A stretch of 64,000 nucleotides of DNA from CAVSRC01 sp963762605 (GCA_963762605.1 CAVXLJ010000019.1:62001-126000), one strand, 5' to 3'. Numbered from the stretch's first letter, positions 1 to 8,660 are shown. Numbers and translations are program-made. The notes: a model not told the origin generated them from the sequence alone.

Positions 1-114
1 GCCGCCGTTGCCGCGATGCAGAACGACCTCGGCGGAGGCCGAGGTCGCAGCGAATGCAGCGCCCGCGAGTGCGAGGGCCAGCAATGATTTCGCGAGGAAC
101 TTTGCTACTTTCAT
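1..114 (-). CDS. Secreted solute-binding protein, N-terminus only (probable peptide ABC transporter family 5)
   Basis: Only the first 38 codons are present; the gene runs off the left edge. The ATG at 114-112 follows a GGGGAGA ribosome site. Residues 1-28 look like a Sec signal peptide: basic start MKVAKFLAK, hydrophobic core LLALALAGAAFAA, and a likely signal peptidase I site after ASA. The mature end begins EVVLHRGNGG, which resembles the start of OppA/DppA-type binding proteins that capture peptides in the periplasm. The family call rests on about ten residues and is an inference; secretion is well supported. The rest of the transporter would lie outside the window. Confidence 0.55.
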   Translation of the reverse strand, partial: MKVAKFLAKSLLALALAGAAFAATSASAEVVLHRGNGG

Positions 115-537
115 ATTCCGTCTCCCCAATGTGCATGTTCGTGCTGCCTTCGAACCTACGTCGGCAACCGTTGCCCGGCAACACCGTCATTGGCGAACGT
201 CGCCGTTATGGTCCTTGTGCTGCGCGATGTCGCTGGGCGGCGGCCTCCCTGGCGGATACGGCACGCCGCGAACGGGGCTTGGCGCTCCCATATAGGTATT
301 TGAAAATAAAGGGAAATATCGCGCCGCGATGCCTCGGGCGCGACCCGCTGGATCATCGCAGCCGATATCGTCCGGGGTCGTTCACATGCCACGGTCCGTC
401 GAGCGCGATGATGAACCAAACGCCATCACGGACGGCTACCGGCGCTCCGGTTTCATCCAAGGCCAGGAGATCTCGTCGTCGAGCCACGTTGACCGACCAG
501 CATCGTCTCCGATCACCGTCAACGACCGCCGGAGAAA
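115..537. other. Non-coding gap, nothing recognised
   Basis: This 423-base stretch lies between the DUF3237 gene and the binding-protein gene, both on the minus strand. It must hold the promoter of the binding-protein gene. An AT-rich patch near 300-320 is the likeliest place for a promoter or terminator, but I see no convincing -35/-10 pair, hairpin or RNA gene. Open frames here have no recognisable family features. Confidence 0.4.
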
Positions 538-1035
538 TCAGACGATTTCGAAGACGTTGTAGATCGCGCCGTTCGACAGTCGATGGCCATGGGCGACGCA
601 GACGATGCGGTTGAGCCAGCCGTATTTTTCCGAGGCCGTTTCGAAGACCGGCACGACGCGCATGTAGTAGGCGGTCGGGCTCACCGGTTCGCCGCGGCCG
701 AGCGCCTCGAGCACGTCCTTCGGGCCGTGGCGGAGGCCGGTGTAGCTCATGCCGATCAAGGCGCCGTCGTCGGTTTCGAGCAGGGTGCGCACGTTGATCG
801 TCCACGCCCGGTCGTCGCGCACGCTCTGCCAGTCGCTGCCGCTGGTCAGGATCTTGCCCTGCAGCCGCTCGCCCTCGAAATAGCCGCCCGGCAGTTCGGC
901 GATGCGCCGGTCAGCCGTCGGCGTCTTGCCGACCACGTAGGGTTTCTTGATGTCGAGGAAGAACGTCATCAGGGGACGCCACCGCAACGCGGTCATCTCG
1001 GTTGGCAACAGCTCGGCGAGCGGCGGACGATCCAT
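538..1035 (-). CDS. DUF3237 domain protein
   Basis: This 165-residue protein matches the DUF3237 (UPF0311) family, small single-domain beta-barrel proteins of unknown function often found beside catabolic genes. Family-like segments are GGYFEGERLQGKI near the N-terminus, SDWQ, the central LLETDDGALIGMSYTGLRHG, and YGWLNRIVCVAHG near the end. The start at 1035 is chosen because GGGAGGAG lies about 7 bases upstream; a start 18 codons earlier lacks such a site. It has no signal peptide or membrane segment, so it is probably cytosolic. It is divergent from the M24 hydrolase gene across about 270 bases. Substrate and reaction are unknown. Confidence 0.85.
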   Translation of the reverse strand: MDRPPLAELLPTEMTALRWRPLMTFFLDIKKPYVVGKTPTADRRIAELPGGYFEGERLQGKILTSGSDWQSVRDDRAWTINVRTLLETDDGALIGMSYTGLRHGPKDVLEALGRGEPVSPTAYYMRVVPVFETASEKYGWLNRIVCVAHGHRLSNGAIYNVFEIV

Positions 1036-1306
1036 TTCGAAGGCTCCTCCCGGTAGCAAGAAGACCGGCTGATCTTGGCGAATTTGCACGGCCAGGCTGC
1101 CGTCACATGGACGTCAAAACGGCCGTCCGACGCCCCTGTTAAGCTAGCATGGAGAATCCCCTTAAGACCAGTCCCAAAGAAGCCAATTTTATCTGATTTT
1201 TTGCGGGGTTAGCTATTTAAATGCCTGTTCAGCTACGCTAAAATCAAGAGTGCTGCCGGGCCCCGAAATCCTTGCGGCATTCAGGGCAAATTCGTCGGAG
1301 GAAATC

Positions 1307-2560
1307 GTGAAATACAATCGTCCGCAGGCAACTGCTTCCTGGGGTACCCAGGCCAAGGATTGGGAAGGTGGCATCGACTACAACCGGCTGTTCAAGGACC
1401 GGCTGAAGCGCGCCCAGGAAGCAGTCCGCCATGCCGGCCTCGGTGCGGTGCTGTGCTTCAATTTCGACAACATCCGCTACATCACCGGCACCCATATCGG
1501 CGAATGGGCGCGCGACAAGCAGATGCGTTACGCGCTCTGCCCGGTCGAGGGCCCGCCCTTTCTCTGGGACCCGGCGCCGCCGGCCAAGCGCATTTCCTCC
1601 CCTTGGCTGAAGGATAATATCGCGGCGCCGATCTCGACCATGCAGGGTGCGCTGCCGCCCTTCCTCGGCGTGCAGACCGACTTCGCCAAGCAGATCAAGA
1701 AGGCTCTCGTCCACTACGGCATCGAGAACGAGCCGATCGGCATCGACCTCATGGAGCTGCCGATGTTGCGGGCGCTCGAGGCAGAAGGCATCGAGGTCGT
1801 CGACGGACAGCAGGCGATGCTCGACGCGCGCGAGATCAAGACTCCCGACGAAATCGAACTGCTCAAGCTCGCCGCTGCCATGGTTGACGCCACCTATGTC
1901 GATATCGCCCGCGCCATCCGGCCCGGCACGCGCGAGAACGAGCTGGTTGCCATTGCCAACGACCGCCTGTTCCGCCTGGGTTCGGAACGCGTCGAATGCG
2001 TCAACTCGGTTTCCGGTCCGCGCGGCCGGCCGCACTCGCACACCTTCTCCGATCGCATCATCCAGCCTGGCGACATGATCTTTCTCGACATCATGCATTC
2101 GTTCAACGGCTATCGGACCTGCTATTACCGCACCTTCGTCTGCGGCCAGCCGACCAACGCTCAGATCGACGCCTACGAGACCGCATCGAAGTGGATCAGC
2201 GCCTCGATCGACATGGTTCGTCCGGGCGTGACGCCGGACGAGATCGCCAGCGTGTGGCCGGACGCCAAGGACTTCGGCTACCGCGACGAGGCGGAAGCCT
2301 TCCTGCTGCAATACGGCCACGGCGTCGGCCTGTCCTTGTGGGAGCGTCCGATCTTCTCCAAGCGCTTCACCGGCCAGAACACGCCGCTGCGCGAAGGCAT
2401 GGTCTTTGCGCTGGAGACGTGGAAGGGCGCCGACGACGGCTCGGGCGCGGCGCGCATCGAGGAGGAGGTGGTAGTCACCAAGGATGGCTGCGAGATCATC
2501 ACCAACTTCCCGTCGGATCGCCTCATCTCCTGTGGACTGCCGGGTTGCGAAGTGTTCTAG
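1307..2560 (+). CDS. M24-family (Xaa-Pro dipeptidase/creatinase-like) hydrolase with altered metal site
   Basis: The 417-residue product has the pita-bread fold of M24 enzymes: an N-terminal creatinase-like domain (about 1-170) and a C-terminal catalytic domain. A GTG start at 1307 is chosen because GGAGG lies 5-6 bases upstream; an in-frame GTG at 1250 lacks a good site. M24 metallopeptidases use two Asp, one His and two Glu to hold two metals. Here Asp261, His338 (HGVG), Glu370 and Glu385 align, but the second Asp aligns with Cys272 in RTCYYRTF. It may be an unusual metalloenzyme or, like creatinase, a non-peptidase. DMSP lyase DddP belongs to the same fold but keeps that Asp. The next gene encodes a His-rich metal-chaperone GTPase. 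Confidence 0.85.
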   Translation: MKYNRPQATASWGTQAKDWEGGIDYNRLFKDRLKRAQEAVRHAGLGAVLCFNFDNIRYITGTHIGEWARDKQMRYALCPVEGPPFLWDPAPPAKRISSPWLKDNIAAPISTMQGALPPFLGVQTDFAKQIKKALVHYGIENEPIGIDLMELPMLRALEAEGIEVVDGQQAMLDAREIKTPDEIELLKLAAAMVDATYVDIARAIRPGTRENELVAIANDRLFRLGSERVECVNSVSGPRGRPHSHTFSDRIIQPGDMIFLDIMHSFNGYRTCYYRTFVCGQPTNAQIDAYETASKWISASIDMVRPGVTPDEIASVWPDAKDFGYRDEAEAFLLQYGHGVGLSLWERPIFSKRFTGQNTPLREGMVFALETWKGADDGSGAARIEEEVVVTKDGCEIITNFPSDRLISCGLPGCEVF

Positions 2561-2578
2561 GGACGCCAGTTATGGACC

Positions 2579-2604
2579 GGGAGGTCGGACAACGCCGGCC
2601 TCCC
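2579..2604 (+). other. Hairpin directly before the G3E GTPase start
   Basis: GGGAGGTCGG (2579-2588) and CCGGCCTCCC (2595-2604) can pair over 10 positions with one mismatch around a 6-base loop. The stem ends one base before the ATG at 2606. There is no T-run after it, so it is not a normal terminator. It could mask the start codon or slow translation of the GTPase. Function is inferred only. Confidence 0.45.
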
Positions 2605-2605
2605 T

Positions 2606-3721
2606 ATGGGAAACAACCGATTGTCGCTCACCCCGGTCACCATTCTCACCGGTTTTCTCGGCAGCGGGAAAACGTCGGTCCTCAATAGCGCGCTGCGCCA
2701 TCCGGCGCTGGCGCGCACCGCGGTGGTCATCAACGAGTTCGGCGAGATCAGCCTCGATCATGCGCTGGCGACCACCAGCGACGACACGATTGTGGTTCTC
2801 GAGAACGGCTGCCTCTGCTGCACCGTCTTCGGCGACCTGGTCGGCACCCTTAACGCGCTCTATCACCGGCGTGAGGCGGGCGAGGTTCCGCCCTTCGATC
2901 ACGTCGTCATCGAAACCTCCGGCCTCGCCGATCCGGCGCCGGTGGCGCAGGCCTTCCTGTCGGAACCGACGCTTGCCGGGCTTTATCGTGTCGGCACCGT
3001 GATCGCCATGGTCGATGCGGTGAACGGGCCGGGCACGCTCGAACGCCATGACGAGTCCGTTCGCCAGGTGGCGCTTGCCGATTACATCCTGATCACCAAG
3101 CTCGATCTGGTTGCGGAGGCCGAACGGCGGGCGACGGAGGCGGCGCTGACCGCCCGTTTGCGCGATCTCAACCCGGCCGCCGTTATCAAGCGCGTCGACG
3201 ATCCGTCTTTCGACGCCGTCGCTTTGTTGAGCGAACCGGGACTGGACCCCGCCGAAGGCGATGCCGCGGCCAAGAAATGGCTGAATCTCGAAGCTTACGA
3301 GCATCACGATCACGATCACGACCATGACCATGACCATGACCATGATCATGAACACGCCCACCACCATCATCACTCGAGCGACATCGCATCCTTCGCCTTT
3401 ATCCGCGAGGAACCGACCTCGCGTTATGCGCTGCAGCTTCTCCTCAATGCGCTGGAACAGAATCTCGGGCCGAACCTCTTGCGGGTGAAAGGCCTGGTCA
3501 ACGTCGACGACGAGCCGGACAGGCCGGCGGTGATCCAGGGCGCGCAGCATTTGCTGCACAACATCTCGTGGCTCGATCGCTGGCCCGACGCCGACCGGCG
3601 AACCCGCATCGTGTTCATCACCCAGAATATCGATCGCGCCTCCGTCGAAGAGATGATCGGTCTGCTCGATCGGGTGGCGACGCGGACCGCAAAAGCGCGA
3701 CAGCGCGCCGAATCGAACTGA
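2606..3721 (+). CDS. CobW/G3E-family GTPase with long His-Asp metal-binding run
   Basis: This 371-residue COG0523 protein is a probable metal chaperone GTPase. It has Walker A GFLGSGKT (16-23), switch motif NEFGE (43-47), the family metal site CLCC (69-72), a TKLD guanine-specificity motif and a C-terminal CobW_C domain. Between the domains, residues 233-256 are almost only His and Asp/Glu (15 His in 24), suited to holding zinc, nickel or cobalt. The family inserts metals into client enzymes, and the M24 hydrolase immediately upstream (46-base gap) is the obvious candidate client; that pairing is inferred. A hairpin abuts the ATG and no clear ribosome site is seen, so a TTG five codons in is an alternative start. 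Confidence 0.9.
   Translation: MGNNRLSLTPVTILTGFLGSGKTSVLNSALRHPALARTAVVINEFGEISLDHALATTSDDTIVVLENGCLCCTVFGDLVGTLNALYHRREAGEVPPFDHVVIETSGLADPAPVAQAFLSEPTLAGLYRVGTVIAMVDAVNGPGTLERHDESVRQVALADYILITKLDLVAEAERRATEAALTARLRDLNPAAVIKRVDDPSFDAVALLSEPGLDPAEGDAAAKKWLNLEAYEHHDHDHDHDHDHDHDHEHAHHHHHSSDIASFAFIREEPTSRYALQLLLNALEQNLGPNLLRVKGLVNVDDEPDRPAVIQGAQHLLHNISWLDRWPDADRRTRIVFITQNIDRASVEEMIGLLDRVATRTAKARQRAESN
3302..3373 (+). repeat. Tandem CAY-GAY hexamer tract coding the His-rich loop
   Basis: Inside the G3E GTPase gene, six-base units of the type CAYGAY are repeated about eight times and then give way to CAC/CAT codons. Such tracts change length easily by slippage, so the His run probably varies between strains. 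The reading frame is intact. Confidence 0.8.
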
Positions 3722-3767
3722 TCGCGGCCCCCGGTCGGCGGGAACAGGCGATGGGAGGGGAACGCCC

Positions 3768-4130
3768 ATGTGGTCGCACTTTAATCTGCTGAACGAGTTC
3801 AACATCCTCAGGCTGATGACGGGGCTGTTCTTCATCCCGCACATCATCGGCAAGTTCACCGAGCCCAAGGCGCTTGAGCTTTTCGGTTCCTTCGGCTTCA
3901 AGCCGCCGCGCTTCTGGCTCTATCTCGCCTGCGCCATCGAGATCGTGCTCACCGTTGGTCTCGTCCTCGGCATCTACACGCGTTTCGTCGCGGCAATCGC
4001 GGCCATTCACCTGCTGGTCGCCGCCGGCGCGACTTACCGGTTCAACGGCAAGTGGCTGTGGCACATCGGCGGCGTCGAATATTGCGTGTTCTGGGCGCTC
4101 GCCTGCATCGTCGTCGCCATGCACGGATGA
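3768..4130 (+). CDS. DoxX-family membrane protein
   Basis: This 120-residue integral membrane protein has about four hydrophobic helices, as in the DoxX/DUF4870-type family. Typical features are the first helix with LRLMTGLFFIPHIIGKF, a long second helix near residues 45-68, AAIAAIHLLVAAGA, and a last helix ending at VAMHG. The ATG at 3768 follows GGGAGGGGAA. Family members are linked to thiosulfate:quinone oxidoreductase subunits, redox balance or organic-acid metabolism, but most have no proven role. It follows the G3E GTPase gene by 46 bases and precedes a dehydrogenase gene, so it is likely part of the same transcript. Confidence 0.85.
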   Translation: MWSHFNLLNEFNILRLMTGLFFIPHIIGKFTEPKALELFGSFGFKPPRFWLYLACAIEIVLTVGLVLGIYTRFVAAIAAIHLLVAAGATYRFNGKWLWHIGGVEYCVFWALACIVVAMHG

Positions 4131-4200
4131 GCGGCGGTTGGGTCTTTCGTTCATTGTCGCCGGCCGTCGCCGGCGTCGATCTGGTTACATGGAGACAGTC

Positions 4201-5085
4201 ATGAAGGTCGGTTTCATCGGGCTTGGGCGCATGGGGGCGGCCATGGCCGATCGCATCCTCGGCGGTGGCCACGACATCGCGGTCTACAATCGCACCGCAT
4301 CGAAATGCGCCGATCTTGTCAGCCGTGGCGCCACGCTTGCCGAAACCATCGCCGAGGCCGCGTCCTTCGGCGAGGTGGTGATCACCATGCTCGAAAACGA
4401 CAAGGCGCTGGCCAGCGTCGTGCATCACGGTGGCGGCCTGCTTCAATCCCTCCCGAAAGGCGGCATCCATCTGGCGATGGGCACGCATAGCGTTGCCCTG
4501 ATTGCCGAATTGACCGAAGCGCATGCGCAAGCGGGGCAGGTGCTGGTCAGCGCGCCGGTGATGGGTCGGCCGCCGGTCGCCGCCTCCGGCCAACTCGGCA
4601 TCCTCGCCGGAGGCCCGGCCGATGCCATTGCCAAATGCCAGCCATTGTTCGAGTTCATGGGACGCCGCGTTTTCGATTGCGGCACGGCGCCGACCGGTGC
4701 GGCGACTGCCAAGATCGCCAATAATTTCGTTCTTGCCTGCGCCCTCGAGGCGATGAGCGAGGGATTCGTTCTGGCCGAGAAGAACGGCGTCCCGGTATCG
4801 ACCTTCTACGATGTCCTCACCGACGGGCTGTTCGCATCGCCGGCCTACAAGATCTACGGCAAGCTGATCGCCGAGAAGGGCTATCTCGGTGAGGCCGGAT
4901 TTGCCGCAACGACTGCGTTGAAGGATGTGAACCTGGCGCTTGCCGCCGGCGAAGGCGCCGGCGTGCCGTTGCCGAGCGCCAATGTCTGCCGCGACCGCCT
5001 GATCGGTACGATTGCCCGCGGCAATGGCGATCGCGACTGGTCGGTGTTGGCGGACGAGCAGGCGCGGGCAAGCGCCATGGAATGA
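4201..5085 (+). CDS. NAD(P)-dependent beta-hydroxyacid dehydrogenase (3-hydroxyisobutyrate dehydrogenase family)
   Basis: The 294-residue protein has the two-domain layout of beta-hydroxyacid dehydrogenases: an N-terminal Rossmann fold with GFIGLGRMGAAMA, then a helical domain. The substrate signature is visible at VSAPVMGRPPVAASGQL, and the catalytic Lys lies in GAATAKIANN. The family oxidises acids such as 3-hydroxyisobutyrate, tartronate semialdehyde partners or L-threonate; the substrate here cannot be told. The second of two nearby ATGs (4201) is preferred because GGAGA lies six bases upstream. It closes the rightward M24-G3E-DoxX gene set, before a strong terminator. Confidence 0.88.
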   Translation: MKVGFIGLGRMGAAMADRILGGGHDIAVYNRTASKCADLVSRGATLAETIAEAASFGEVVITMLENDKALASVVHHGGGLLQSLPKGGIHLAMGTHSVALIAELTEAHAQAGQVLVSAPVMGRPPVAASGQLGILAGGPADAIAKCQPLFEFMGRRVFDCGTAPTGAATAKIANNFVLACALEAMSEGFVLAEKNGVPVSTFYDVLTDGLFASPAYKIYGKLIAEKGYLGEAGFAATTALKDVNLALAAGEGAGVPLPSANVCRDRLIGTIARGNGDRDWSVLADEQARASAME

Positions 5086-5095
5086 GCGGCTGTGT

Positions 5096-5129
5096 GGAGG
5101 CGCCGCGGCACGGCGCCTCCGAGATTTTA
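5096..5129. terminator. Bidirectional intrinsic terminator
   Basis: GGAGGCGCCG (5096-5105) and CGGCGCCTCC (5111-5120) form a perfect 10-pair stem with a 5-base loop, followed by GAGATTTTA. It sits between two convergent genes, so it can end transcripts from both sides. Confidence 0.75.
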
Positions 5130-5133
5130 TCGC

Positions 5134-6447
5134 CTAGAGGAGAATGCGGAGCGGCGATTCGACGATCGCCTTAAACGCCGCCAGCAGCTCCGCTCCGAGC
5201 GCGCCGTCGACCACGCGGTGATCGCAGGAGAGCGTCACCGCCATCACGCTGGCGAAGGCGACGCCGCCATCCTTGGTCTCGACCGCCTGGCGGCGCGTCG
5301 TGCCGACGGCGAGGATGGTGCCGTGCGGCGGATTGATGATGGCCGAGAATTCGCGCACGCCATACATGCCGAGATTCGAGATGGCGCTTGATCCGCCCTT
5401 GTATTCCTCGGGCTGCAGCTTGCGCGTGCGGGCGCGCGCGGCAAGGTCGCGCATCTCGCCGGCGATGGCGCGCAAAGATTTGGATTCGGCACTGCGAACG
5501 ACCGGCGTAATCAGGCCGCCGTCGAGCGCCACGGCAACAGCCACATCTGAGCGTGAGAAGCGCAGGATGCGATCCGCCGCCCACACGGCATTGGCAGCAG
5601 GCACGGCCTGAAGCGCCGCCGCCCATGCCTTGATGAGGAAATCGTTGAGCGAAATCCTGTAGGCCGGCTCACCAGTCTTGTCGCGCGGCGCGGCGGCATT
5701 GAGCTCCGCGCGCACCGCGATCAACGCATCCACCGCAATGTCGTCGACGATGTAGAAATGCGGGATCGTCTGCTTGGCCAGTTGCAGGCGGCTCGCAATC
5801 GTCTTGCGCATCGTGTCGACGGCGATCTCTTCGAACGGCGTGTCCTTGTAGAGCGCCATGATCTCGGCAACGCTCGGTCCGGCCGCCATGCTGGCCGTTG
5901 ACGGCGGCGTGCTCGGCCGCGCCCGGATGTCGGCGGCAACGATGCGGCCGTGCGGGCCGGAACCTTTGAGCGCCGCGACGTCGAGGCCGGCCTCGGCCGC
6001 AAGGCGACGCGCCAGCGGCGTGATCGACGCGCCGTTCGCTCCTTTGGCGGCGCCGTAGTGCTTCGTCGGCGTGCGCACTTCGAAATAGGGGTCGAGCGCG
6101 ACCGGCGTTCTCGCTTCCGGCGGCGAGGCCGGGGCCGGGGAGGGTGCCGCCGCAACGGGAGCTGGAGCGCGGGCCGGCGCAGAAGACGCCGCCGGCGCCC
6201 GTGTTGCGGCGCTACCGGCGCCGATGGTCGCGACCACCGCGCCGACCTTGACGGTCTCGCCGGCCTGGACGCGGATTTCCGACAGGGTGCCGCCTTCGGT
6301 CGCCTGGATCTCCATCGTCACCTTGTCGGTCTCGATCTCGAACAGGCTCTCTCCCGCCTTGACCGTGTCGCCGACCGATTTGAACCAGGTCGCGACCTTG
6401 CCTTCGGCAACCGTCTCGCCGAGTTGGGGCATCAGGACGTCCATCAT
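5134..6447 (-). CDS. Dihydrolipoamide acyltransferase, E2 of a 2-oxoacid/acetoin dehydrogenase complex
   Basis: This 437-residue protein has E2 domain order: one lipoyl domain (about 1-76; lipoyl Lys42 in IETDKVTM), an Ala/Pro linker, a peripheral-subunit-binding domain (ITPLARRLAAEAGLDVAALKGSGPHGRI), and the catalytic core with the CDHRVVDGA active site near the C-terminus. The E2 core moves an acyl group from E1 to CoA. AGGAG precedes two adjacent ATGs (6447 and 6444); either may be used. It is the last gene behind E1alpha and E1beta. No E3 (dihydrolipoamide dehydrogenase) gene is in the window, so E3 must come from elsewhere. Acetoin, pyruvate or a branched oxoacid are possible substrates. 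Confidence 0.92.
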   Translation of the reverse strand: MMDVLMPQLGETVAEGKVATWFKSVGDTVKAGESLFEIETDKVTMEIQATEGGTLSEIRVQAGETVKVGAVVATIGAGSAATRAPAASSAPARAPAPVAAAPSPAPASPPEARTPVALDPYFEVRTPTKHYGAAKGANGASITPLARRLAAEAGLDVAALKGSGPHGRIVAADIRARPSTPPSTASMAAGPSVAEIMALYKDTPFEEIAVDTMRKTIASRLQLAKQTIPHFYIVDDIAVDALIAVRAELNAAAPRDKTGEPAYRISLNDFLIKAWAAALQAVPAANAVWAADRILRFSRSDVAVAVALDGGLITPVVRSAESKSLRAIAGEMRDLAARARTRKLQPEEYKGGSSAISNLGMYGVREFSAIINPPHGTILAVGTTRRQAVETKDGGVAFASVMAVTLSCDHRVVDGALGAELLAAFKAIVESPLRILL

Positions 6448-6453
6448 GCGCTC

Positions 6454-7434
6454 CTAGCTGCCAAGGGTCCGCTTCACGCGCTCGACGACGCGGGCGGTGC
6501 TGGGGATGGCGAGGTCTTCCAGCGCATCGGAGGCGGGAAGCGGGATATGCGGCGTGGTGATCCTGACCGGCGGTCCGTCAAGATCGTAGAAGCCCTCGTC
6601 GGCGACGATCGACACGATCTCCGCCCCCCATCCGCACAGGCGCGGGTTTTCCTCGACCGTGAACAGGCGCCCGGTGCGGCCGACCGACTCGAGAATCGTC
6701 TGCGTGTCGAGCGGCACGAGGCTGCGCACATCGATCACTTCGCAGTCGATGCCGTGGTCGCGCTGCAGCACCTCTGCTGCTTCGAGCGCCCGCGGCACCA
6801 TCAGCGCCAGCGCCAGGATGGTGGCGTCCGAGCCCGGCCGCAGGATCTTGGCCGTCCCCAGCGTATCGACGATCTCGCCGTCCGGCACCTCGCCCTTCAC
6901 CGCATAGAGCGACTTGTGCTCGAGGAAGATGACCGGATCGGGATCGCGCACCGATGCGGCCAACAGCCCGATCACGTCGACCGGCGAAGACGGCGCCACC
7001 ACCTTGAGGCCGGGGATCATCATGCACCAGTTCTCGACGCTCTGGCTGTGCTGCGCGCCGAAGCGCGAGCCGCCGCCATTGGCCGTGCGCACCACCAGCG
7101 GCACCTTGACCTGGCCGTTGGTCATGTAGCGGCTCTTGGGGAACTCGTTGGCGATGTAGTCGAAGCACACCGCGAAGAAGTCCGAGAACATGATCTCAGC
7201 GATCGGCTTGAGGCCGGTCATCGCCGCACCCATCGCCGCACCCATGATCGCCTGTTCGGAGATCGGCGTGTCGCGCACCCTGAGCGGGCCGAACTGCTCG
7301 TAGAGGCCGACCGTCGCCTTGAACACGCCGCCGGCCTTGGCGATGTCCTCGCCGAGGAACACGACATCGGCGTCGCGCTCCATCTCCTGCGCGATGCCGC
7401 GGATGACCGCGTCGCGATAGCTCAGTTCCGCCAT
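6454..7434 (-). CDS. E1 beta subunit of 2-oxoacid/acetoin dehydrogenase
   Basis: The 326-residue product aligns over its full length with E1 beta subunits (PdhB/AcoB/BkdB type): a transketolase-like pyrimidine-binding domain first (RDAVIRGIAQEMERDADVVFLGEDI, then GLYEQFGP..RDTPISEQAIMG) and a C-terminal transketolase domain (EVIDVRSLVPLD, TVEENPRLCGWG). It forms the alpha2beta2 E1 with the upstream gene, which decarboxylates the oxoacid with thiamine diphosphate. ATG 7434 has GGAGG upstream, lies inside the end of the E1alpha gene (13-base overlap), and the E2 gene begins 6 bases after its stop. This tight packing indicates translational coupling. Confidence 0.93.
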   Translation of the reverse strand: MAELSYRDAVIRGIAQEMERDADVVFLGEDIAKAGGVFKATVGLYEQFGPLRVRDTPISEQAIMGAAMGAAMTGLKPIAEIMFSDFFAVCFDYIANEFPKSRYMTNGQVKVPLVVRTANGGGSRFGAQHSQSVENWCMMIPGLKVVAPSSPVDVIGLLAASVRDPDPVIFLEHKSLYAVKGEVPDGEIVDTLGTAKILRPGSDATILALALMVPRALEAAEVLQRDHGIDCEVIDVRSLVPLDTQTILESVGRTGRLFTVEENPRLCGWGAEIVSIVADEGFYDLDGPPVRITTPHIPLPASDALEDLAIPSTARVVERVKRTLGS

Positions 7435-8462
7435 GCCCAGCCTCCATCAGCGTAGACGTCGGTGGTCAGGACGTCGGGGGAGGTGGTCGGCGCCGCCTTG
7501 CAGGTCTCGGTCGCCGCGTCGACTTCCTCGTTCACTTCGGCCTCGATGCGTGCGATCGCCTCTTCGGCGATGCCGAACTGCGCCAGCCGCTCGCGATAGA
7601 TCTTGATCGGATCGCGTTCTTTCCAGGCGTCCAGCTCGCCCGCGGGCCGGTACTTTGCCGGGTCGGCGCGCGAATGGCCACTGTGGCGATAGGTCAGGCA
7701 CTCGATCAGCGACGGTCCGTTTCCGGCCCGCGCCTTGTCGTAGGCGGCCCGCGCAGTGCGGTGGACCACGTCGGCGTCGTTGCCGTCGATGACGATGCGT
7801 TCGAGCCCGTAGGCGGCGGCGCGATCGGCCGCCGGATGCGGCACGGCGGTCACCTCGGAGATCGGTGTGTACTCCATGTAGAGGTTGTTCTCGCAGACGA
7901 AGATGACGGGCAGCTTCCAGATCGCGGCAAAATTGAGCGCCTCGTGGAAGGCGCCGATATTGGTCGTGCCGTCGCCGAAGAAGCAGACCGACACGTCGCT
8001 GTCGCCTTTGTACTGCGCCCGCCAGGCGGCGCCGCAGGCGATCGGCAGATGAGCGCCGATAATCGCATAGGAGCCCATGACGCCATGGTCGACCGAGGTC
8101 AGATGCATCGACCCGCCCTTGCCGCGCATCAGACCGTTGTCGCGCTGCATGAGTTCGCCGAGCACCTTCTCCACCGACACGCCGCGGGCCAGCGTGTGGG
8201 CATGACCGCGATAGGTGCAGAATGACAGGTCGCCAGGCTGCATCGCCGAAGCGAAGCCGGCTGCCACCGCCTCCTGGCCCAGCGAAAGATGGCTCGTGCC
8301 TTTCACCAGGTTCTGCAGGAACAGGTCATAGGCCCGCTGCTCCGCCTGCCTGATCACGTACTGCGTCCGGTACAGCTGCAGCCGCAGCCCCTCGCCGATG
8401 TCGTCGTTGGCAATCCGGGCCCGTGATTTGACCGCGGATGCGCCACTAGCCTTCTTTGCCAA
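7422..8462 (-). CDS. E1 alpha subunit of 2-oxoacid/acetoin dehydrogenase
   Basis: This 346-residue E1 alpha subunit contains the thiamine-diphosphate motif from GDG (163-165) to ENN (191-193), plus TYRGHAHTLARG and the phosphorylation-loop-like YRHSGHSRADPAKYR. Length and gene order (alpha, beta, E2, no nearby E3) resemble acetoin dehydrogenase AcoABC or short pyruvate dehydrogenases. The start is a TTG at 8462 with GAGGA about 8 bases upstream; an ATG slightly upstream is out of frame. The gene lies 198 bases behind an amidohydrolase and a ribose-type ABC importer in the same direction, so the complex may consume a product of that uptake pathway; this is an inference. Confidence 0.92.
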   Translation of the reverse strand: MAKKASGASAVKSRARIANDDIGEGLRLQLYRTQYVIRQAEQRAYDLFLQNLVKGTSHLSLGQEAVAAGFASAMQPGDLSFCTYRGHAHTLARGVSVEKVLGELMQRDNGLMRGKGGSMHLTSVDHGVMGSYAIIGAHLPIACGAAWRAQYKGDSDVSVCFFGDGTTNIGAFHEALNFAAIWKLPVIFVCENNLYMEYTPISEVTAVPHPAADRAAAYGLERIVIDGNDADVVHRTARAAYDKARAGNGPSLIECLTYRHSGHSRADPAKYRPAGELDAWKERDPIKIYRERLAQFGIAEEAIARIEAEVNEEVDAATETCKAAPTTSPDVLTTDVYADGGWAWRN

Positions 8463-8660
8463 GGGTCGTCCTCATGCTTGTCATTCCAGGAAGCGGCAAC
8501 GACCCGCCATTGCTGTCGGGCCGCGGCCGGGAGGGTTCCGTCGGCACGCGATCGCCGATCGGTTTCAGTTGGTTCTGGCTCCCCCAGGGCGGCGGCTGGC
8601 GACGAAGCGCCGTCCGTCCGCCCTGGATTACCGTTCATCGAGCAGCCTTGGTCAAGCGAC

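Noticed and set aside
1307..2560. DMSP lyase DddP
   Set aside because: The fold is shared, but DddP keeps the metal Asp that is Cys272 here, and no DMSP genes are nearby.
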